Assembly (NCBI RefSeq): GCF_030269925.1 | Contig: NC_085123.1 | Coordinates: forward strand, 4,154,001 to 4,218,000 | Direction of reading: 5' to 3' | DNA length: 64,000 nt | Origin: Bombyx mori | Lineage: Eukaryota > Arthropoda > Insecta > Lepidoptera > Bombycidae | Part shown: positions 56,301 to 62,478 of the stretch, one piece after another | How the letters are laid out: every line of letters begins with the position of its first letter | Position numbering within the stretch: position 1 is the first letter of the stretch | Translations under genes and position numbers: made by a program | Notes under the pieces: model-generated | What the model was told of the DNA's origin: nothing | The model's database searches: none | The model's input: the letters and a program-made list of their open reading frames with translations, nothing else

Positions 56301-58622
56301 CAGATGGCGCTGTATTAAATAGTATGAATATTTCTGTCTCATTCTTTGCTGGCTTCATCCTACACATTTTTGTATTTGTGTCTCTTACCTGTCGTTTTTT
56401 CCGTTGCATCCGGTTTGAAAACACGATTCTAAAGAAGTTTTCACTTCAAAAAAAAAATTGGACGAGGACGGGACGGTACCTATGCATACAGAGAAGGAGT
56501 GCAGAATATTTATATATTTTTTTAAATTATGCATAAAAAATATGTACACTAAATTAATAAAAAAAAAACATTACACACACTAATTACATGAAATGTTGAA
56601 GTATTATCATGTTTCTAGTCGCATTAGCTAACCTGACGGTCATGTAATTATCAAACAATAATTCCGTTAAATATTAAAAATTTAAATCTTAAATCGACTA
56701 ATACAACCTAAGAATTTTGAACGATTTTTTAAGACCAATCACAACGCATGATATAATATGTAGCTAAACATTGTGTTTTATTGTATATCATAATATGATT
56801 AAATTATATTATGAGCATCAATATATATACGAGCTAACTCCCAACAGCTTATTATGGCCTCAAATGACGTCACGTTATAAGGTTGCTGTCGCACGAAGCT
56901 ATTTATAACTTGCGTGTTTTTTTTTTTCAAATCACACCACTCCTATTAACTATTCAGGTTTCTAATTAGTACGCGCAGATCTAAGTTTGGTAAATATTGT
57001 AATATGTTTACTTTCAGGTTTGTGTGTCTCTCCTGGGCACGTGGTCTGGGCGCGGTGTCGAGGTGTGGGGCAAAGACAGCTCACTCCTACAGGTCATAGT
57101 GTCTCTGCAGGGACTGATCCTCAATGCCGAGCCTTATTTCAACGAGGCTGGATATGAGAAACAAAAAGGTACTTAGGCATTCTTGATAAAGTTTCAATTA
57201 GAATTCTTGTTTTTTTTTATTGTTGCTTAGATGGGTGGACGAGCTCATAGCCAATCTGGTGTTTAGTGGTTACAAGAGCCAATATACATCTACAAAGTAA
57301 ATGCGCCACCCACCTTGAGATATAAGTTCTAAGGTCTCAGTATAGTCACAACGGCTGCCCCACCCTTCAAACCGAAACGCATTACTGCTTCACCAGCAGA
57401 AATAGTCAAGTGGTGGTACCTACCCGTGCGGACTCAAGAGGTCCTACCACCAGTAAAGCTATAGTATTATAAGTATAAAAAGTGTCATAGTTAATAGTTT
57501 TTACAAAAGCTTATCATTATGTTCATTACACAGAAATACCCTAAGATTTCTATTGATTCTACCCTCAGTTTGTGTCTTAGATATTTTCGACCCTTAAAGA
57601 CAACAATTACATATTATTTAAAAAAAAATTTTGCTTGCTTAGACAGATGCACGATCTCACCACCACCACCACCTTCTAAGTGGTTACCGGAGCACATTGA
57701 AATTTCAATGTTAATGCCTTCACCTAACTTGAAACTCAGCGTAGTAATTACACTAATTATACTTTTGCTGATTCTATTTTTATTACACGAAGCTACTCCT
57801 TCCTCGTGAAGCCATTGAAATTTTTCTTAAGTCTGAGTATTTCCTTAGAAAATTTTGTACTTACCTGCGGGATTTTAACAGTAACTTAGTCGCATCAAAT
57901 CAACGTATCGGTCTATATGTCAATATGAACTCCAATCTAATTTATTTATGCATTATATACAGTGTTATGAAAATATTTATGAAGTAGGTAGTTGTTGTAA
58001 CAATCATTTAACTCATTTTTCACTTCTCGCTTCGAATGAGGGAATGAGTTTCTCGCTCAGTGCATTTCAATATTGCAATAATTGTTACGTTATAATACTT
58101 CTTGTAAAAATGAATATTTAAAAAAAAAGGCATGCCCGCTGAGTTTCTTGCCAGTACTTCTCAGGACGGAGGCTAGTTTTTGTGAATTGGCGGTAGTTCT
58201 TTTTAACGTTCAACAAGTATGTACTTCATTTATGTCGAATAAAATAAATTGGATTTGATTTGATCAAAGTTTTTTATATTCACTCAGGTACCCAACAAGG
58301 CAAGGAGAACTCGCGCATGTACAACGAGATGGTGCTGTTAAAACTCGTTCAATCGATGACGAAGATGGTCCTTAACCCGCCGGAACCGTTCCGCGACGAG
58401 ATCATGCAGCACATGCGCACGCACGCCGCCGCGCTCTGTGCGCGCCTCGACGGACTCGTGGCGCTCTCCGGGGAGGCGCCCCTCCCCCGCCCCGTCACGC
58501 CCCCGGACTACCCCCTGGTGCCGGCGTCGCGCGGCTTCTGCCTCACGCTCAGGTCGTCCCTCGAAGCGTTCCGAGCGGCGCTGCGTAGGAACGACATCAC
58601 TCTCCCCCCGGAGGATTTATAG
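29570..58622 (+). CDS. UBE2O: (E3-independent) E2 ubiquitin-conjugating enzyme UBE2O
   Basis: Twenty-five exons whose phases all match give 1316 aa (1369 if the candidate cassette is used); human UBE2O has 1292. Order: SH3-like conserved region 1 (exons 1-5), basic nuclear-localisation-like patches (exons 6 and 9), acidic linkers (7-8), conserved region 2 (10-13), an acidic patch (14), coiled coil (15-20) and the UBC fold (22-24). The catalytic cysteine is in VCVSLLGTW, about residue 1157. Upstream, [11 protein letters not shown] replaces the usual E2 HPN motif, as in human UBE2O. The C-terminal tail (exon 25) ends [12 protein letters not shown]. The enzyme acts as combined E2 and E3 on basic, orphan ribosomal and other clients; this function is known from vertebrates. 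It is divergent from TBC1D16. Confidence 0.96.
31338..31664. other. UBE2O intron 1, 3' part
   Basis: Intron 1 (29795-31664) is AT-rich with an (AAT)n run at 30577-30595. I see no mobile element or exon in it. The minus-strand frames here are chance. Confidence 0.4.
31665..31892 (+). CDS. UBE2O: UBE2O exon 2
   Basis: 76 codons, acceptor tgtgaacag, donor AAG|gttaga. It encodes [18 protein letters not shown] and LDSWVGTSK, matching human VRLVDRSVVPRDVVR and DCWLGKV. Confidence 0.95.
32197..32439 (+). CDS. UBE2O: UBE2O exon 3
   Basis: 81 codons, acceptor tttctccag, donor AAG|gtttga. It encodes [13 protein letters not shown], the FYPGQV-like [15 protein letters not shown] and a basic helix. Confidence 0.95.
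32777..32891 (+). CDS. UBE2O: UBE2O exon 4
   Basis: 115 nt, acceptor gtatttttcag, donor GAAG|gtgagt. [19 protein letters not shown] corresponds to human FRVVVEEVQVVELKVTW. Confidence 0.94.
33133..33200 (+). mobile_element. LINE 3' terminus, ccaacgat subtype
   Basis: Only about 60 bp remain: ggctaccaacgattaggtag followed by an A-rich run, in UBE2O intron 4. Confidence 0.5.
33607..33738 (+). CDS. UBE2O: UBE2O exon 5
   Basis: 132 nt, acceptor tgtttccag, donor CAGA|gtaagt. It encodes [19 protein letters not shown], matching the region of human UBE2O with LGERCLYVF. Confidence 0.94.
34275..34411 (+). CDS. UBE2O: UBE2O exon 6
   Basis: 137 nt, acceptor gttctccag, donor GAT|gtaagt. Very basic: [18 protein letters not shown] and [13 protein letters not shown], a likely nuclear-localisation or client-binding patch. 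Confidence 0.92.
34435..34749 (-). mobile_element. LINE 3' fragment close to a UBE2O donor
   Basis: An antisense copy, reading on plus from an A/T-rich tail through gcccactgagaagaaccggc. It is flanked by the exact 12-bp duplication ctgtacagtctc (34423-34434 and 34750-34761). It lies 23 nt past the exon 6 donor. Confidence 0.85.
35062..35192 (-). mobile_element. Older antisense LINE tail, host of a nested insertion
   Basis: It follows the LINE 3' end in reverse, diverged (cctacctattggcaatagac, then tgctcacggagctta), and stops at ccagatcggaatc, where the next LINE inserted. Confidence 0.6.
35194..35454 (+). mobile_element. LINE 3' tail nested in an older copy
   Basis: Flanked by agatcggaatc at 35183-35193 and 35455-35465. 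It includes gcccactgagtttctcgctg and ends ggctatcagcataggtaggg plus an A-run. It lies about 50 nt before the exon 7 acceptor. Confidence 0.85.
35517..35689 (+). CDS. UBE2O: UBE2O exon 7
   Basis: 173 nt, acceptor ttatacacag, donor ATAAG|gtattt. Acidic linker ([18 protein letters not shown]). Confidence 0.9.
35902..36149 (+). mobile_element. Headless Bm1-type repeat
   Basis: It starts at actggtggtaggacctc and ends atctaagcaat plus an A-run. It inserted between two halves of a repeat carrying cggcgccgtg. Confidence 0.8.
36256..36578 (-). mobile_element. Second tRNA-derived SINE family, copy 1
   Basis: On minus, the head ggccgtctggtgtagtggta (A box) and gggttcgaatcccgcc (B box) is followed by a body ending in (ATTT)n. 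Its body has a 47-bp unit (tttaatatacatccataacc, then ctggaaaagacatttatatt) duplicated in tandem. Copy 2 at 60826-61076 has one unit. Confidence 0.8.
36734..37103 (+). mobile_element. Jockey-type LINE 3' end, second UTR type
   Basis: Flanked by agttcgcatta at 36723-36733 and 37104-37114. Its coding end and UTR match 39837-40206 (gtccttacggattcatcaga, tctccttcggaggcgc, ctggtgaaactggaaaggcc). Confidence 0.85.
37384..37836 (+). mobile_element. Full-length Bm1 SINE
   Basis: The least diverged copy: gaagtcgttgtggcctaacg, B box ggtgttcgaatcccgcagg, full body and an 18-A tail. It lies in UBE2O intron 7. Confidence 0.9.
38196..38318 (+). CDS. UBE2O: UBE2O exon 8
   Basis: 123 nt, GC-rich, acceptor cgtccgcag, donor GACAG|gtgatg. 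Acidic: [19 protein letters not shown]. Confidence 0.9.
38352..38410 (+). mobile_element. Fragment of the ggtaggcagcgg repeat
   Basis: Contains ggtaggcagctgcttggctg and gatgtccatgggcgatg, 33 nt past the exon 8 donor. Confidence 0.5.
38472..38718 (+). mobile_element. Headless Bm1-type repeat
   Basis: It starts at actggtggtaggacttc and ends catttaagcaat plus an A-run, 72 nt before the exon 9 acceptor. Confidence 0.8.
38791..38992 (+). CDS. UBE2O: UBE2O exon 9
   Basis: 202 nt at very high GC, acceptor tgtgttgcag. Basic: [19 protein letters not shown], then [20 protein letters not shown], which aligns with human DRVAVEVVTTMTSADVMWQ. The donor reads CAG|gctagt, a GC instead of GT. Confidence 0.92.
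39325..39450 (+). CDS. UBE2O: UBE2O exon 10
   Basis: 42 codons, acceptor ttaacacag, donor CAG|gtataa. [20 protein letters not shown] and CFPGDFVV match human DGSVECNI and LFPVHHLD (conserved region 2). Confidence 0.96.
39478..40226 (+). mobile_element. 5'-truncated jockey-type LINE with ORF2 end
   Basis: Flanked by actaaataaaaaa (39465-39477 and 40227-40239). It holds the last 163 codons of a reverse-transcriptase ORF (39486-39977) with the hallmark [16 protein letters not shown], then the 3' UTR and a long A-run. It lies 28 nt past the donor of UBE2O exon 10. Confidence 0.92.
39486..39977 (+). pseudogene. C-terminus of a non-LTR reverse transcriptase
   Basis: An open frame without the catalytic domains, only the post-RT segment ([46 protein letters not shown]). 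It is 5'-truncated and not expected to function. Confidence 0.85.
40507..40607 (+). CDS. UBE2O: UBE2O exon 11
   Basis: 101 nt, acceptor gattgcag, donor CCTGT|gtgagt. [20 protein letters not shown] matches human VYGVVQSGDHIGRTCMVKWF. Confidence 0.96.
40760..41095 (+). repeat. 400-bp dispersed repeat with (CATTT)n
   Basis: Matches the copies at 9960-10330 and 48420-48830 (reverse). Includes aagccgctggacgtaacttc and catttcatttcatttcattt. It ends 40 nt before the exon 12 acceptor. Confidence 0.65.
41136..41271 (+). CDS. UBE2O: UBE2O exon 12
   Basis: 136 nt, acceptor accaaacag, donor CAG|gtgggc. [20 protein letters not shown] matches human DVSVYDIADHPDFRFRTTDI. Confidence 0.96.
41299..41690 (+). 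repeat. Pair of related 150-bp repeats in UBE2O intron 12
   Basis: Two diverged copies (41299-41455 and 41532-41690) share ttcgtgtctgtaaagacatt and tctctgcaataaaaataat-like ends. Their tail resembles the Bm1 tail (taccaggtgggctg). Confidence 0.6.
41735..41925 (+). mobile_element. LINE ORF2 C-terminal remnant with GAA-rich tail
   Basis: It reads [20 protein letters not shown], a segment often seen after the RT domain of insect LINEs, and ends gacgaagaagaag. Confidence 0.55.
41965..42051 (+). CDS. UBE2O: UBE2O exon 13
   Basis: 29 codons, acceptor cttgtacag, donor AAG|gtatgc. [20 protein letters not shown] matches human VEVVWADNSKTIILPQHLYN. Confidence 0.95.
42139..42399 (+). mobile_element. 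LINE ORF2 C-terminus ending in (GAT)n
   Basis: It codes [32 protein letters not shown] and KTCCADPRQ, then a stop and a (GAT)n microsatellite tail. This is a common lepidopteran LINE end. Confidence 0.8.
42585..42708 (+). CDS. UBE2O: UBE2O exon 14
   Basis: 124 nt, acceptor tgcaatag, donor CCTA|gtgcgt. Acidic [19 protein letters not shown] matches the human SDYDSVEGSTSG-SSDEWED region. Confidence 0.94.
42929..43176 (-). mobile_element. Headless Bm1-type repeat
   Basis: Antisense; on plus from ttgcttagatgggtggacga to ggttctaccatcagt. Confidence 0.8.
43329..43592 (-). mobile_element. Helitron-like element, 3'-truncated
   Basis: Antisense copy of the 2495 element, from gcctcaatcgataaataaaa to ttttatatatatagaa. 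Its CTAG end is missing. It stops 33 nt before the exon 15 acceptor. Confidence 0.7.
43626..43798 (+). CDS. UBE2O: UBE2O exon 15
   Basis: 173 nt, acceptor gtttttcag, donor GAG|gtactt. Encodes [20 protein letters not shown], the start of the coiled-coil region. Confidence 0.9.
43996..45151. mobile_element. hAT-type non-autonomous element with nested SINE
   Basis: Terminal inverted repeats taggagtgggtgatataaat and (right, reversed) taggagtgggtaatatcgg are flanked by exact 8-bp duplications gcgtgccg at 43988-43995 and 45152-45159. Eight-base targets and TAGnnnTGGG-like ends fit hAT. No transposase is present. The interior has many short ATCGATA-type palindromes and a Bm1 insertion. Confidence 0.85.
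44094..44360 (+). mobile_element. Headless Bm1-type repeat nested in the hAT element
   Basis: It starts at actggtggtaggacctc and ends atctaagcaat and a run of about 28 A, the longest tail here, so it is probably a recent insertion. Confidence 0.85.
45398..45487 (+). CDS. UBE2O: UBE2O exon 16
   Basis: 30 codons, acceptor atttacag, donor TTG|gtaatt. [19 protein letters not shown]: helical coiled-coil segment. Confidence 0.9.
45625..45720 (-). mobile_element. Fragment of the ggtaggcagcgg repeat
   Basis: On plus, gacgttcatggacttcagca and an upstream ctgatggtaattggttac are the reverse of that family's end. Confidence 0.4.
45811..46185 (+). repeat. 385-bp dispersed repeat
   Basis: Same family as 7083-7467; runs from ttttacgaaaattacgcgga to gggaacaactagtt. 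Confidence 0.6.
46214..46443 (+). mobile_element. Headless Bm1-type repeat abutting an acceptor
   Basis: It starts at actggtggtaggacctc, lacks an A tail and ends at atctaagcaa. The exon 17 acceptor lies 22 nt downstream, so the branch point may lie inside the repeat. Confidence 0.8.
46466..46669 (+). CDS. UBE2O: UBE2O exon 17
   Basis: 68 codons at high GC, acceptor ggtgtcag (weak polypyrimidine tract), donor GAG|gttata. [20 protein letters not shown] then [14 protein letters not shown]; coiled-coil/linker. Confidence 0.88.
47175..47289 (+). CDS. UBE2O: UBE2O exon 18
   Basis: 115 nt, acceptor tcgttacag, donor GATC|gtaagt. Thr/Ser-rich linker ([19 protein letters not shown]), poorly conserved. 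Confidence 0.85.
47705..47732. repeat. 14-bp tandem duplication
   Basis: tttcacatcgcgag occurs twice in a row, next to a near-inverted ctcgcgatcttt just upstream. Intronic. Confidence 0.7.
47820..48106. mobile_element. PIF/Harbinger-type MITE, 287 bp
   Basis: Terminal inverted repeats ggccaaccagacgagataat and (right, reversed) ggccaaccagacgagataaa are flanked by TTA at 47817-47819 and 48107-48109. No ORF of note. It lies in UBE2O intron 18. Confidence 0.85.
48214..48319 (+). CDS. UBE2O: UBE2O exon 19
   Basis: 106 nt, acceptor aacgctcag, donor AGCCG|gtgagt. [20 protein letters not shown] then [11 protein letters not shown]; helical. Confidence 0.88.
48420..48830 (-). repeat. 400-bp dispersed repeat
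   Basis: Antisense copy of the 9960-10330 family, with gagaagttacgtccagtggc and ccacgcgttcccgtcaaaa. Confidence 0.65.
48937..48958 (+). mobile_element. LINE 3' terminus fragment
   Basis: ggctaccaacgattaggtag only. Confidence 0.4.
49485..49585 (-). mobile_element. Diverged ggtaggcagcgg-type repeat
   Basis: On plus, gccaaactgatggtgagtgg and tcatggaggtcaataatgcc follow the reverse of that family. Confidence 0.45.
49848..49937 (+). CDS. UBE2O: UBE2O exon 20
   Basis: 90 nt, acceptor tttcacag, donor TTCAGT|gtgagc chosen because it keeps phase 2. [20 protein letters not shown]: last coiled-coil helix. A donor 2 nt earlier would run into a stop. Confidence 0.88.
51353..51430 (+). mobile_element. 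LINE 3' end fragment
   Basis: tgtctatgtccagcagtgga and caactgttggcttataagga are typical of lepidopteran LINE 3' ends. Confidence 0.5.
51506..51664 (+). CDS. UBE2O: Candidate UBE2O cassette exon (20a)
   Basis: A 159-nt GC-rich open stretch bounded by ag|TCAATTCG and CACGAC|gtaaat. Phase 2 enters and phase 2 leaves, so inclusion or skipping both keep the frame. It reads [19 protein letters not shown] and [19 protein letters not shown]. There is no counterpart in human UBE2O that I recognise. The acceptor has a poor polypyrimidine tract. It could instead be a retroelement relic. Confidence 0.5.
51915..52030 (+). CDS. UBE2O: UBE2O exon 21
   Basis: 116 nt, acceptor acatcgcag, donor AAGA|gtaagt. 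Linker [20 protein letters not shown] before the UBC domain. Confidence 0.82.
52733..53130 (-). repeat. 385-bp dispersed repeat
   Basis: Antisense copy of 7083-7467, from gaactagtggtcccgcagta to cgcaattttcgtaaaaagg. Confidence 0.6.
53174..53464 (+). mobile_element. Non-autonomous Helitron-like element
   Basis: Full copy of the 2495 family, ends TC...CTAG with A before and T after. Confidence 0.7.
53855..54105 (-). mobile_element. Headless Bm1-type repeat
   Basis: Antisense; ends at cttaccaccagt, 31 nt before the exon 22 acceptor. Confidence 0.8.
54137..54357 (+). CDS. UBE2O: UBE2O exon 22
   Basis: 221 nt, high GC, acceptor gattatacag, donor GGC|gtaagc. [20 protein letters not shown] and [19 protein letters not shown] match human [20 protein letters not shown] and the UBC helix 1. 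Confidence 0.95.
54530..54790. repeat. GC-rich patch, possible retrotransposon 3' UTR
   Basis: Compact GC-rich stretch with cggggagcccgg-like strings (ttttggggagcccggagcgg) and short inverted repeats (actcccccgtctggggagtg) inside AT-rich intron 22. It looks like a LINE 3' UTR but matches no family I can name. Confidence 0.4.
55040..55180 (+). mobile_element. Bm1 3' part
   Basis: Starts tataactgagaccttagaac and ends atctaagcaatataa, followed by an (AT)n run at about 55181-55200. Confidence 0.75.
55257..55694 (-). mobile_element. Full-length Bm1 SINE, antisense
   Basis: On plus from ttattgcttatatgggtgga to the head cttttaggccacgacgactt. It faces the preceding plus-oriented copy across only about 75 bp. 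Confidence 0.85.
55692..55768 (+). mobile_element. Helitron-like 3' fragment next to an acceptor
   Basis: Begins ttttgtttgttttaagttta and ends cactacgaagtttgcct. Its end is 28 nt before the exon 23 acceptor. Confidence 0.65.
55796..55993 (+). CDS. UBE2O: UBE2O exon 23
   Basis: 66 codons at high GC, acceptor ggatgcag, donor AAG|gtacat. UBC core: [37 protein letters not shown] and [11 protein letters not shown] just before the catalytic cysteine. Confidence 0.97.
56026..56498 (+). repeat. Decayed tandem duplication of exon 23 end, split by a MITE
   Basis: cggaccgcctcaacccgaac (56033 region) and, 400 bp later, gacgaggacgggacggtacc followed by tacagagaag (56462-56498) match the end of exon 23, its donor and the first intron bases. 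The 400 bp between carry inverted ends gaagtgaaacc and (reversed) gaagtgaaaac. Confidence 0.65.
57018..57168 (+). CDS. UBE2O: UBE2O exon 24 (catalytic)
   Basis: 151 nt, acceptor ttactttcag, donor AAAG|gtactt. It opens with [13 protein letters not shown], cysteine in codon 2, then [15 protein letters not shown] and [10 protein letters not shown], matching human [13 protein letters not shown] and EPYYNEAGFD. Confidence 0.98.
57214..57458 (-). mobile_element. Headless Bm1-type repeat
   Basis: Antisense; ends at gtcctaccaccagt. Confidence 0.8.
57640..57900 (-). mobile_element. Very old Bm1 relic
   Basis: gtggttaccggagcacattg and tttttattacacgaagctac follow the SINE in reverse with heavy divergence. 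Confidence 0.4.
58131..58264 (+). mobile_element. LINE 3' tail ending in GATTTGATTT
   Basis: Second copy of the element that opens the window; includes ccgctgagtttcttgcca. It ends 24 nt before the exon 25 acceptor. Confidence 0.65.
58288..58622 (+). CDS. UBE2O: UBE2O exon 25 (last)
   Basis: 111 codons and TAG, acceptor attcactcag. [19 protein letters not shown] and [20 protein letters not shown] match the human UBE2O C-terminus (RCYNEMALIRVVQSMTQLV and FRAALLEAG); the human low-complexity insert is absent. Confidence 0.97.
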
Positions 58623-59700
58623 CACGCCTCTATCTAGCCCCCGCGACCCGTCCTCGTTCCCCCTCCATCAGAGTTGCCGGACCGCGGAAACCTCGCTACT
58701 AAATGCCAGCATCAGAAAAGGACGAACGATCCGTCAAATTTCTAGTAGTTTGCGCGGGTCCAGTACTTTTAATACAATATGCGGCCGCGTACAGAACCGA
58801 CGAAATTTTTGGCGAATAGATTTTGCGTGGCGTGAGTGACGTCACGCTTCATAGTGTGATGAGGATGACGTCACATACGACCCCGTGACGTAACCGACGA
58901 CAGTCGTTGGGTGGCGATCCGGACGCGGACTCGTTGACCGTATTGCTCGCCAATACGAGACCAACCGGTCCCGCGAAACATTTTATGAATTAAATTCTAA
59001 ACGTCGATCTTATGCGAACATGAACATTTAGATTTATCGAATGTAGTTTAATGTTATTTATTTGTAATCGAACGTATACATTTGTCTGGCGGAGGTTTCG
59101 TCGAGTACTTACTGAATTTCCACACTTTTTACCGAGCCGAGGCTTTTAGCTGTAATTTCGAATTTGCTACACGATTATAATTAATTATAAAGACAAGTTG
59201 ATTTAGTTGAAATTCTGTTATTCAAAGCTGTCAGTTGTTTTTTTTTTATAATTTGTATGAATGTGCGAGTATTGATGAGTCACCTAGTTTTATTTATTTG
59301 TCATTGTCTGTAAAAAAAAAAAAACATTCACTCATATTTATGTAATGTAATTAATTTTAATGTTATATTTTTTTGTTTTTTTTTTTTCTTCTGATATGTA
59401 ATTAAAAATGTTGATATGAAATGAGGTACTATTTGCGGGTACGTTGTGGTTGATTTGGCAGATTCTTTGTCAATATGTAATGGTAAATTTCAGTATTTTA
59501 ATACAATTTTTTTTTTATCTTAGAATTTCACTTTTTGAAAATGGCATGTTAATTAATTATATTTTATATTCCGATATATTTTATTTAAAATAAAATTATG
59601 GAAGTATTTATGGATCTCTTTCAAGTGTAACGCTATTTAGGAGCGTTTTTGTTTAATGTTTTATTTTATATTAGGATAATGATTTAATAAAGTAATTCGT
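58623..59700 (+). other. UBE2O 3' UTR with poly(A) signals
   Basis: No ORF of note; AATAAA at 59686-59691 and again at 59967-59972. The first would give a UTR of about 1.1 kb. Poly-T and AT runs are frequent. Confidence 0.5.
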
Positions 59701-60017
59701 GTTCTTTAATGGGAATCAAAATTCCGAAACGATCTTAACCCAATGCGCCGCGTGCTTCATTAGTGATATTTTTTTACTTGTTTTTAAATGTTCTCCTTTA
59801 TAGCAAATTCGTCTTGTTTAGTGCTTAGAGCGTAGATGGATGAGTGGCGTGATGTCGCCCCACGCAGCACAAATACAATGTAATTTCATGCCAAAGTCAA
59901 TTGAGCTATGGAAGGCTTTTGTCGCTTTTATTCGCGAAAGTGACAATCTGTGTATAATGATGATATAATAAATAATTCTTCAACCTTTACTTGGATTTTT
60001 CTTTTCAAATACACACC

Positions 60018-60268
60018 TTTCTTTTTATTGCTTAGATGGGTGGACGAGCTCACAGCCCACCTGGTATTAAGTGGTTACTGAAGCCCATAGACATCTACAG
60101 CGTAAATGCCCCACCCACCTTGAGATATGAGTTCTATGGTCTCAAGTATAGTGACAACGGCTGCCCCACCCTTCAAACCGAAACGCATTACTGCTTCACG
60201 GCAGAAATAGGCAGGGCGGTGGTACCTACCTGTGCGGACTCACAAGAGGTCTTACCACCAGTAAAATA
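60018..60268 (-). mobile_element. Headless Bm1-type repeat
   Basis: Antisense; from attgcttagatgggtggacg to ggtcttaccaccagt. Confidence 0.8.
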
Positions 60269-60825
60269 AATGGTATTTAAATTTACTTGACGGCAGCGCT
60301 CGTTCAGTTACCGTTGCTGATGCCCGTGAACATCTTTGATCTCACTGGGTTGTATTCATTAGACTTTGTATGCTATTTAATTATACAAATGAGTGAAAAG
60401 TTAATTAAAGATTACATTCACACGTATGTAAAAAATTATAAATTACAAACTAATTGCGGATCAAAATACATTATATTATGTACTTTTTATTATTCATTTT
60501 CTTGGAAACTACAAAAAAAACTATCCATACTTCATTCTTCCAATGAACGTTCACCAATACGAAATGAAAAGTATAGTAGTAACAGTTAAAAATAGGCATT
60601 TATTTATTATTAAATATACAATGTTACATTACACAAAACACACAAGTTTAATCACACAACTCATTAATGTAAAAAAAAATCACTATTGTATAAAAATTTA
60701 ATTAGGTACTATAATTCATCACGGACCAGCCGTTTGAAGAACACAAATAACACAATAATTATGGCCGTCAGCGCAAAAGTGACCTAAGCTTGCTATAGTT
60801 AGTATGGAGATAATAAGAATAAATA
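60269..60825. other. Intergenic, nothing recognised
   Basis: A 100-codon plus frame (60287-60589) has AT-driven composition and no recognisable domain. Confidence 0.35.
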
Positions 60826-61076
60826 AATATTTACTAACAATCACGCCACGTTAACTAGTCCCGTGATAATTTGGTAAAGAACTTGTGTTACAAGTACCAG
60901 ATAACGGAAATAAATGTAAGATTTTTACTATACACATACATATATTTAATATACATCCATAACCCTGGAAAAGACATTTATATTTATCATACAAATATCT
61001 TCCCTTGGCGGGATTCGAACCCGCGACCCCCGTATGCAGTGACCATGTCACTTACCATTAAACCAGACAGCCGTTA
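60826..61076 (-). mobile_element. Second tRNA-derived SINE family, copy 2
   Basis: On plus, ggcgggattcgaacccgcga (B box reversed) and ttaccattaaaccagacagc (A box reversed) with the same body as 36256-36578 but a single internal unit. Confidence 0.8.
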
Positions 61077-61079
61077 AAT

Positions 61080-62015
61080 GATAATGAGATTTGAATTAAC
61101 GTTTACATCTTCGTAAGCAGAAACAATACGCGCAAAAATAATGTTTACAAAGGCATCTGTTATCTATGGGTGGAATTAGGGATAGGCCGGTTTTGCATCT
61201 TAATTATGATTTAAGTAAATTGCAATATATACGCACGAATATGAAAAACTGTAGGTAAGGCAACTTTTGCGCTGGCGGCCTCAATTAGACAGTAGGTAAG
61301 TACTTTTTGAAAAAAAAAAAAGCCTTTTATCAATCACAACCATTGGTTACTTCACATTTTAGCTAATCTTAATTGTGTTGTGATGATCTTCAGAGCGAAA
61401 TGGGGGGAACTTATTAAGCTTTACACTTCAACTTTCACGAATACTGTCAATAATCAGCTATCGTTGAATGTTTAAACCAGAAGAAACGGTATTAAATAAA
61501 GTTGAACGTAAAATTACGCTTCGGGATTTCGCAAAGAGCTCCCCCTCCCATAATAATCGGATTTAGATGCACATAAGAATATCTCAAATACATAAGTAGA
61601 TTAAGTACACAGGTTTTTTTTCGATACAGTGCCCTTTCATATATATTTATTATGTACAAGCAATAAAAATCCTGTCATAAAATCAATCAATAGTACATAA
61701 AATATGAAACGTACTCGCGCTTTAAAAAATTACAAGATTTCTTTCCATAACAGGACATATTCTAAATAAAAATTTAAAATCAAATTAATAATAGCAGAGA
61801 ATAACACTCAGGTCTGTTCGACTTTCAATTTCTATTCACTGATTTGTTTTAAATATTAATTACTATTTTACCGAAATGTTTGAAAATGTGCGTTAATTAG
61901 TTAATTTATATTAATTATAAAAAAACACACACACTTAAAACTATGCATATTTTTGGCACATTCACTGGTTTCAAATATATAAAGCGTAAATCAATTATTG
62001 AATTAACATGATTAA
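61080..62015. other. Intergenic, nothing recognised
   Basis: AT-rich; no exon or repeat recognised. Confidence 0.35.
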
Positions 62016-62169
62016 ACCACTGAAGTAGGAAACCTATGGAAATGAAACGTCAACAAAAAATTCGTGCCACTGTGACGTCATCTGGCCACAAAACATGGCG
62101 GTTTTAGTGCTGCCCAGAAGATTTTAATGTTAGTAGGTTTTATCGATAAACGTTCTTGGCTTATTTTAT

Positions 62170-62478
62170 TGAAGTGAAACTTCCTTATCGGCGTTGGAAA
62201 AAAATTTACCGTCACATTTTTCGGTTACGCGTCACATTTTTCCGTTACGCGCCATCTGTTTTGTATTCATGTCTATGATAATAAAATCCTTTTGTTTAAA
62301 CTTTATCTAATTTAACTTTTTTGTATTCATGTCTATGATAATAAAATCCTTTTGTTTAAACTTTATCTAATTTAACTTTATTTAACCAATTTCTAGAAAG
62401 TTGCATGTAGATCATTTTTCGAAAAATAAGGCCATAAATAAGTTTCACTTCTTACGTGTGTACACTAGTACACGCACA
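62170..62478. mobile_element. Small TIR element inserted in the dispersed repeat
   Basis: Inverted ends gaagtgaaacttccttat and (right, reversed) taagaagtgaaacttattta. Absent at the matching point of copy 1 (about 7632). Shares its end motif with the insertion in UBE2O intron 23. Confidence 0.6.
62260..62379. repeat. 60-bp tandem duplication
   Basis: tttgtattcatgtctatgat and the following 40 bp repeat exactly with a 60-bp period. Confidence 0.85.

Noticed and set aside
57519..57809. 96-codon plus ORF with hydrophobic stretch
   Set aside because: It overlaps an old Bm1 relic and shows no conserved motif.
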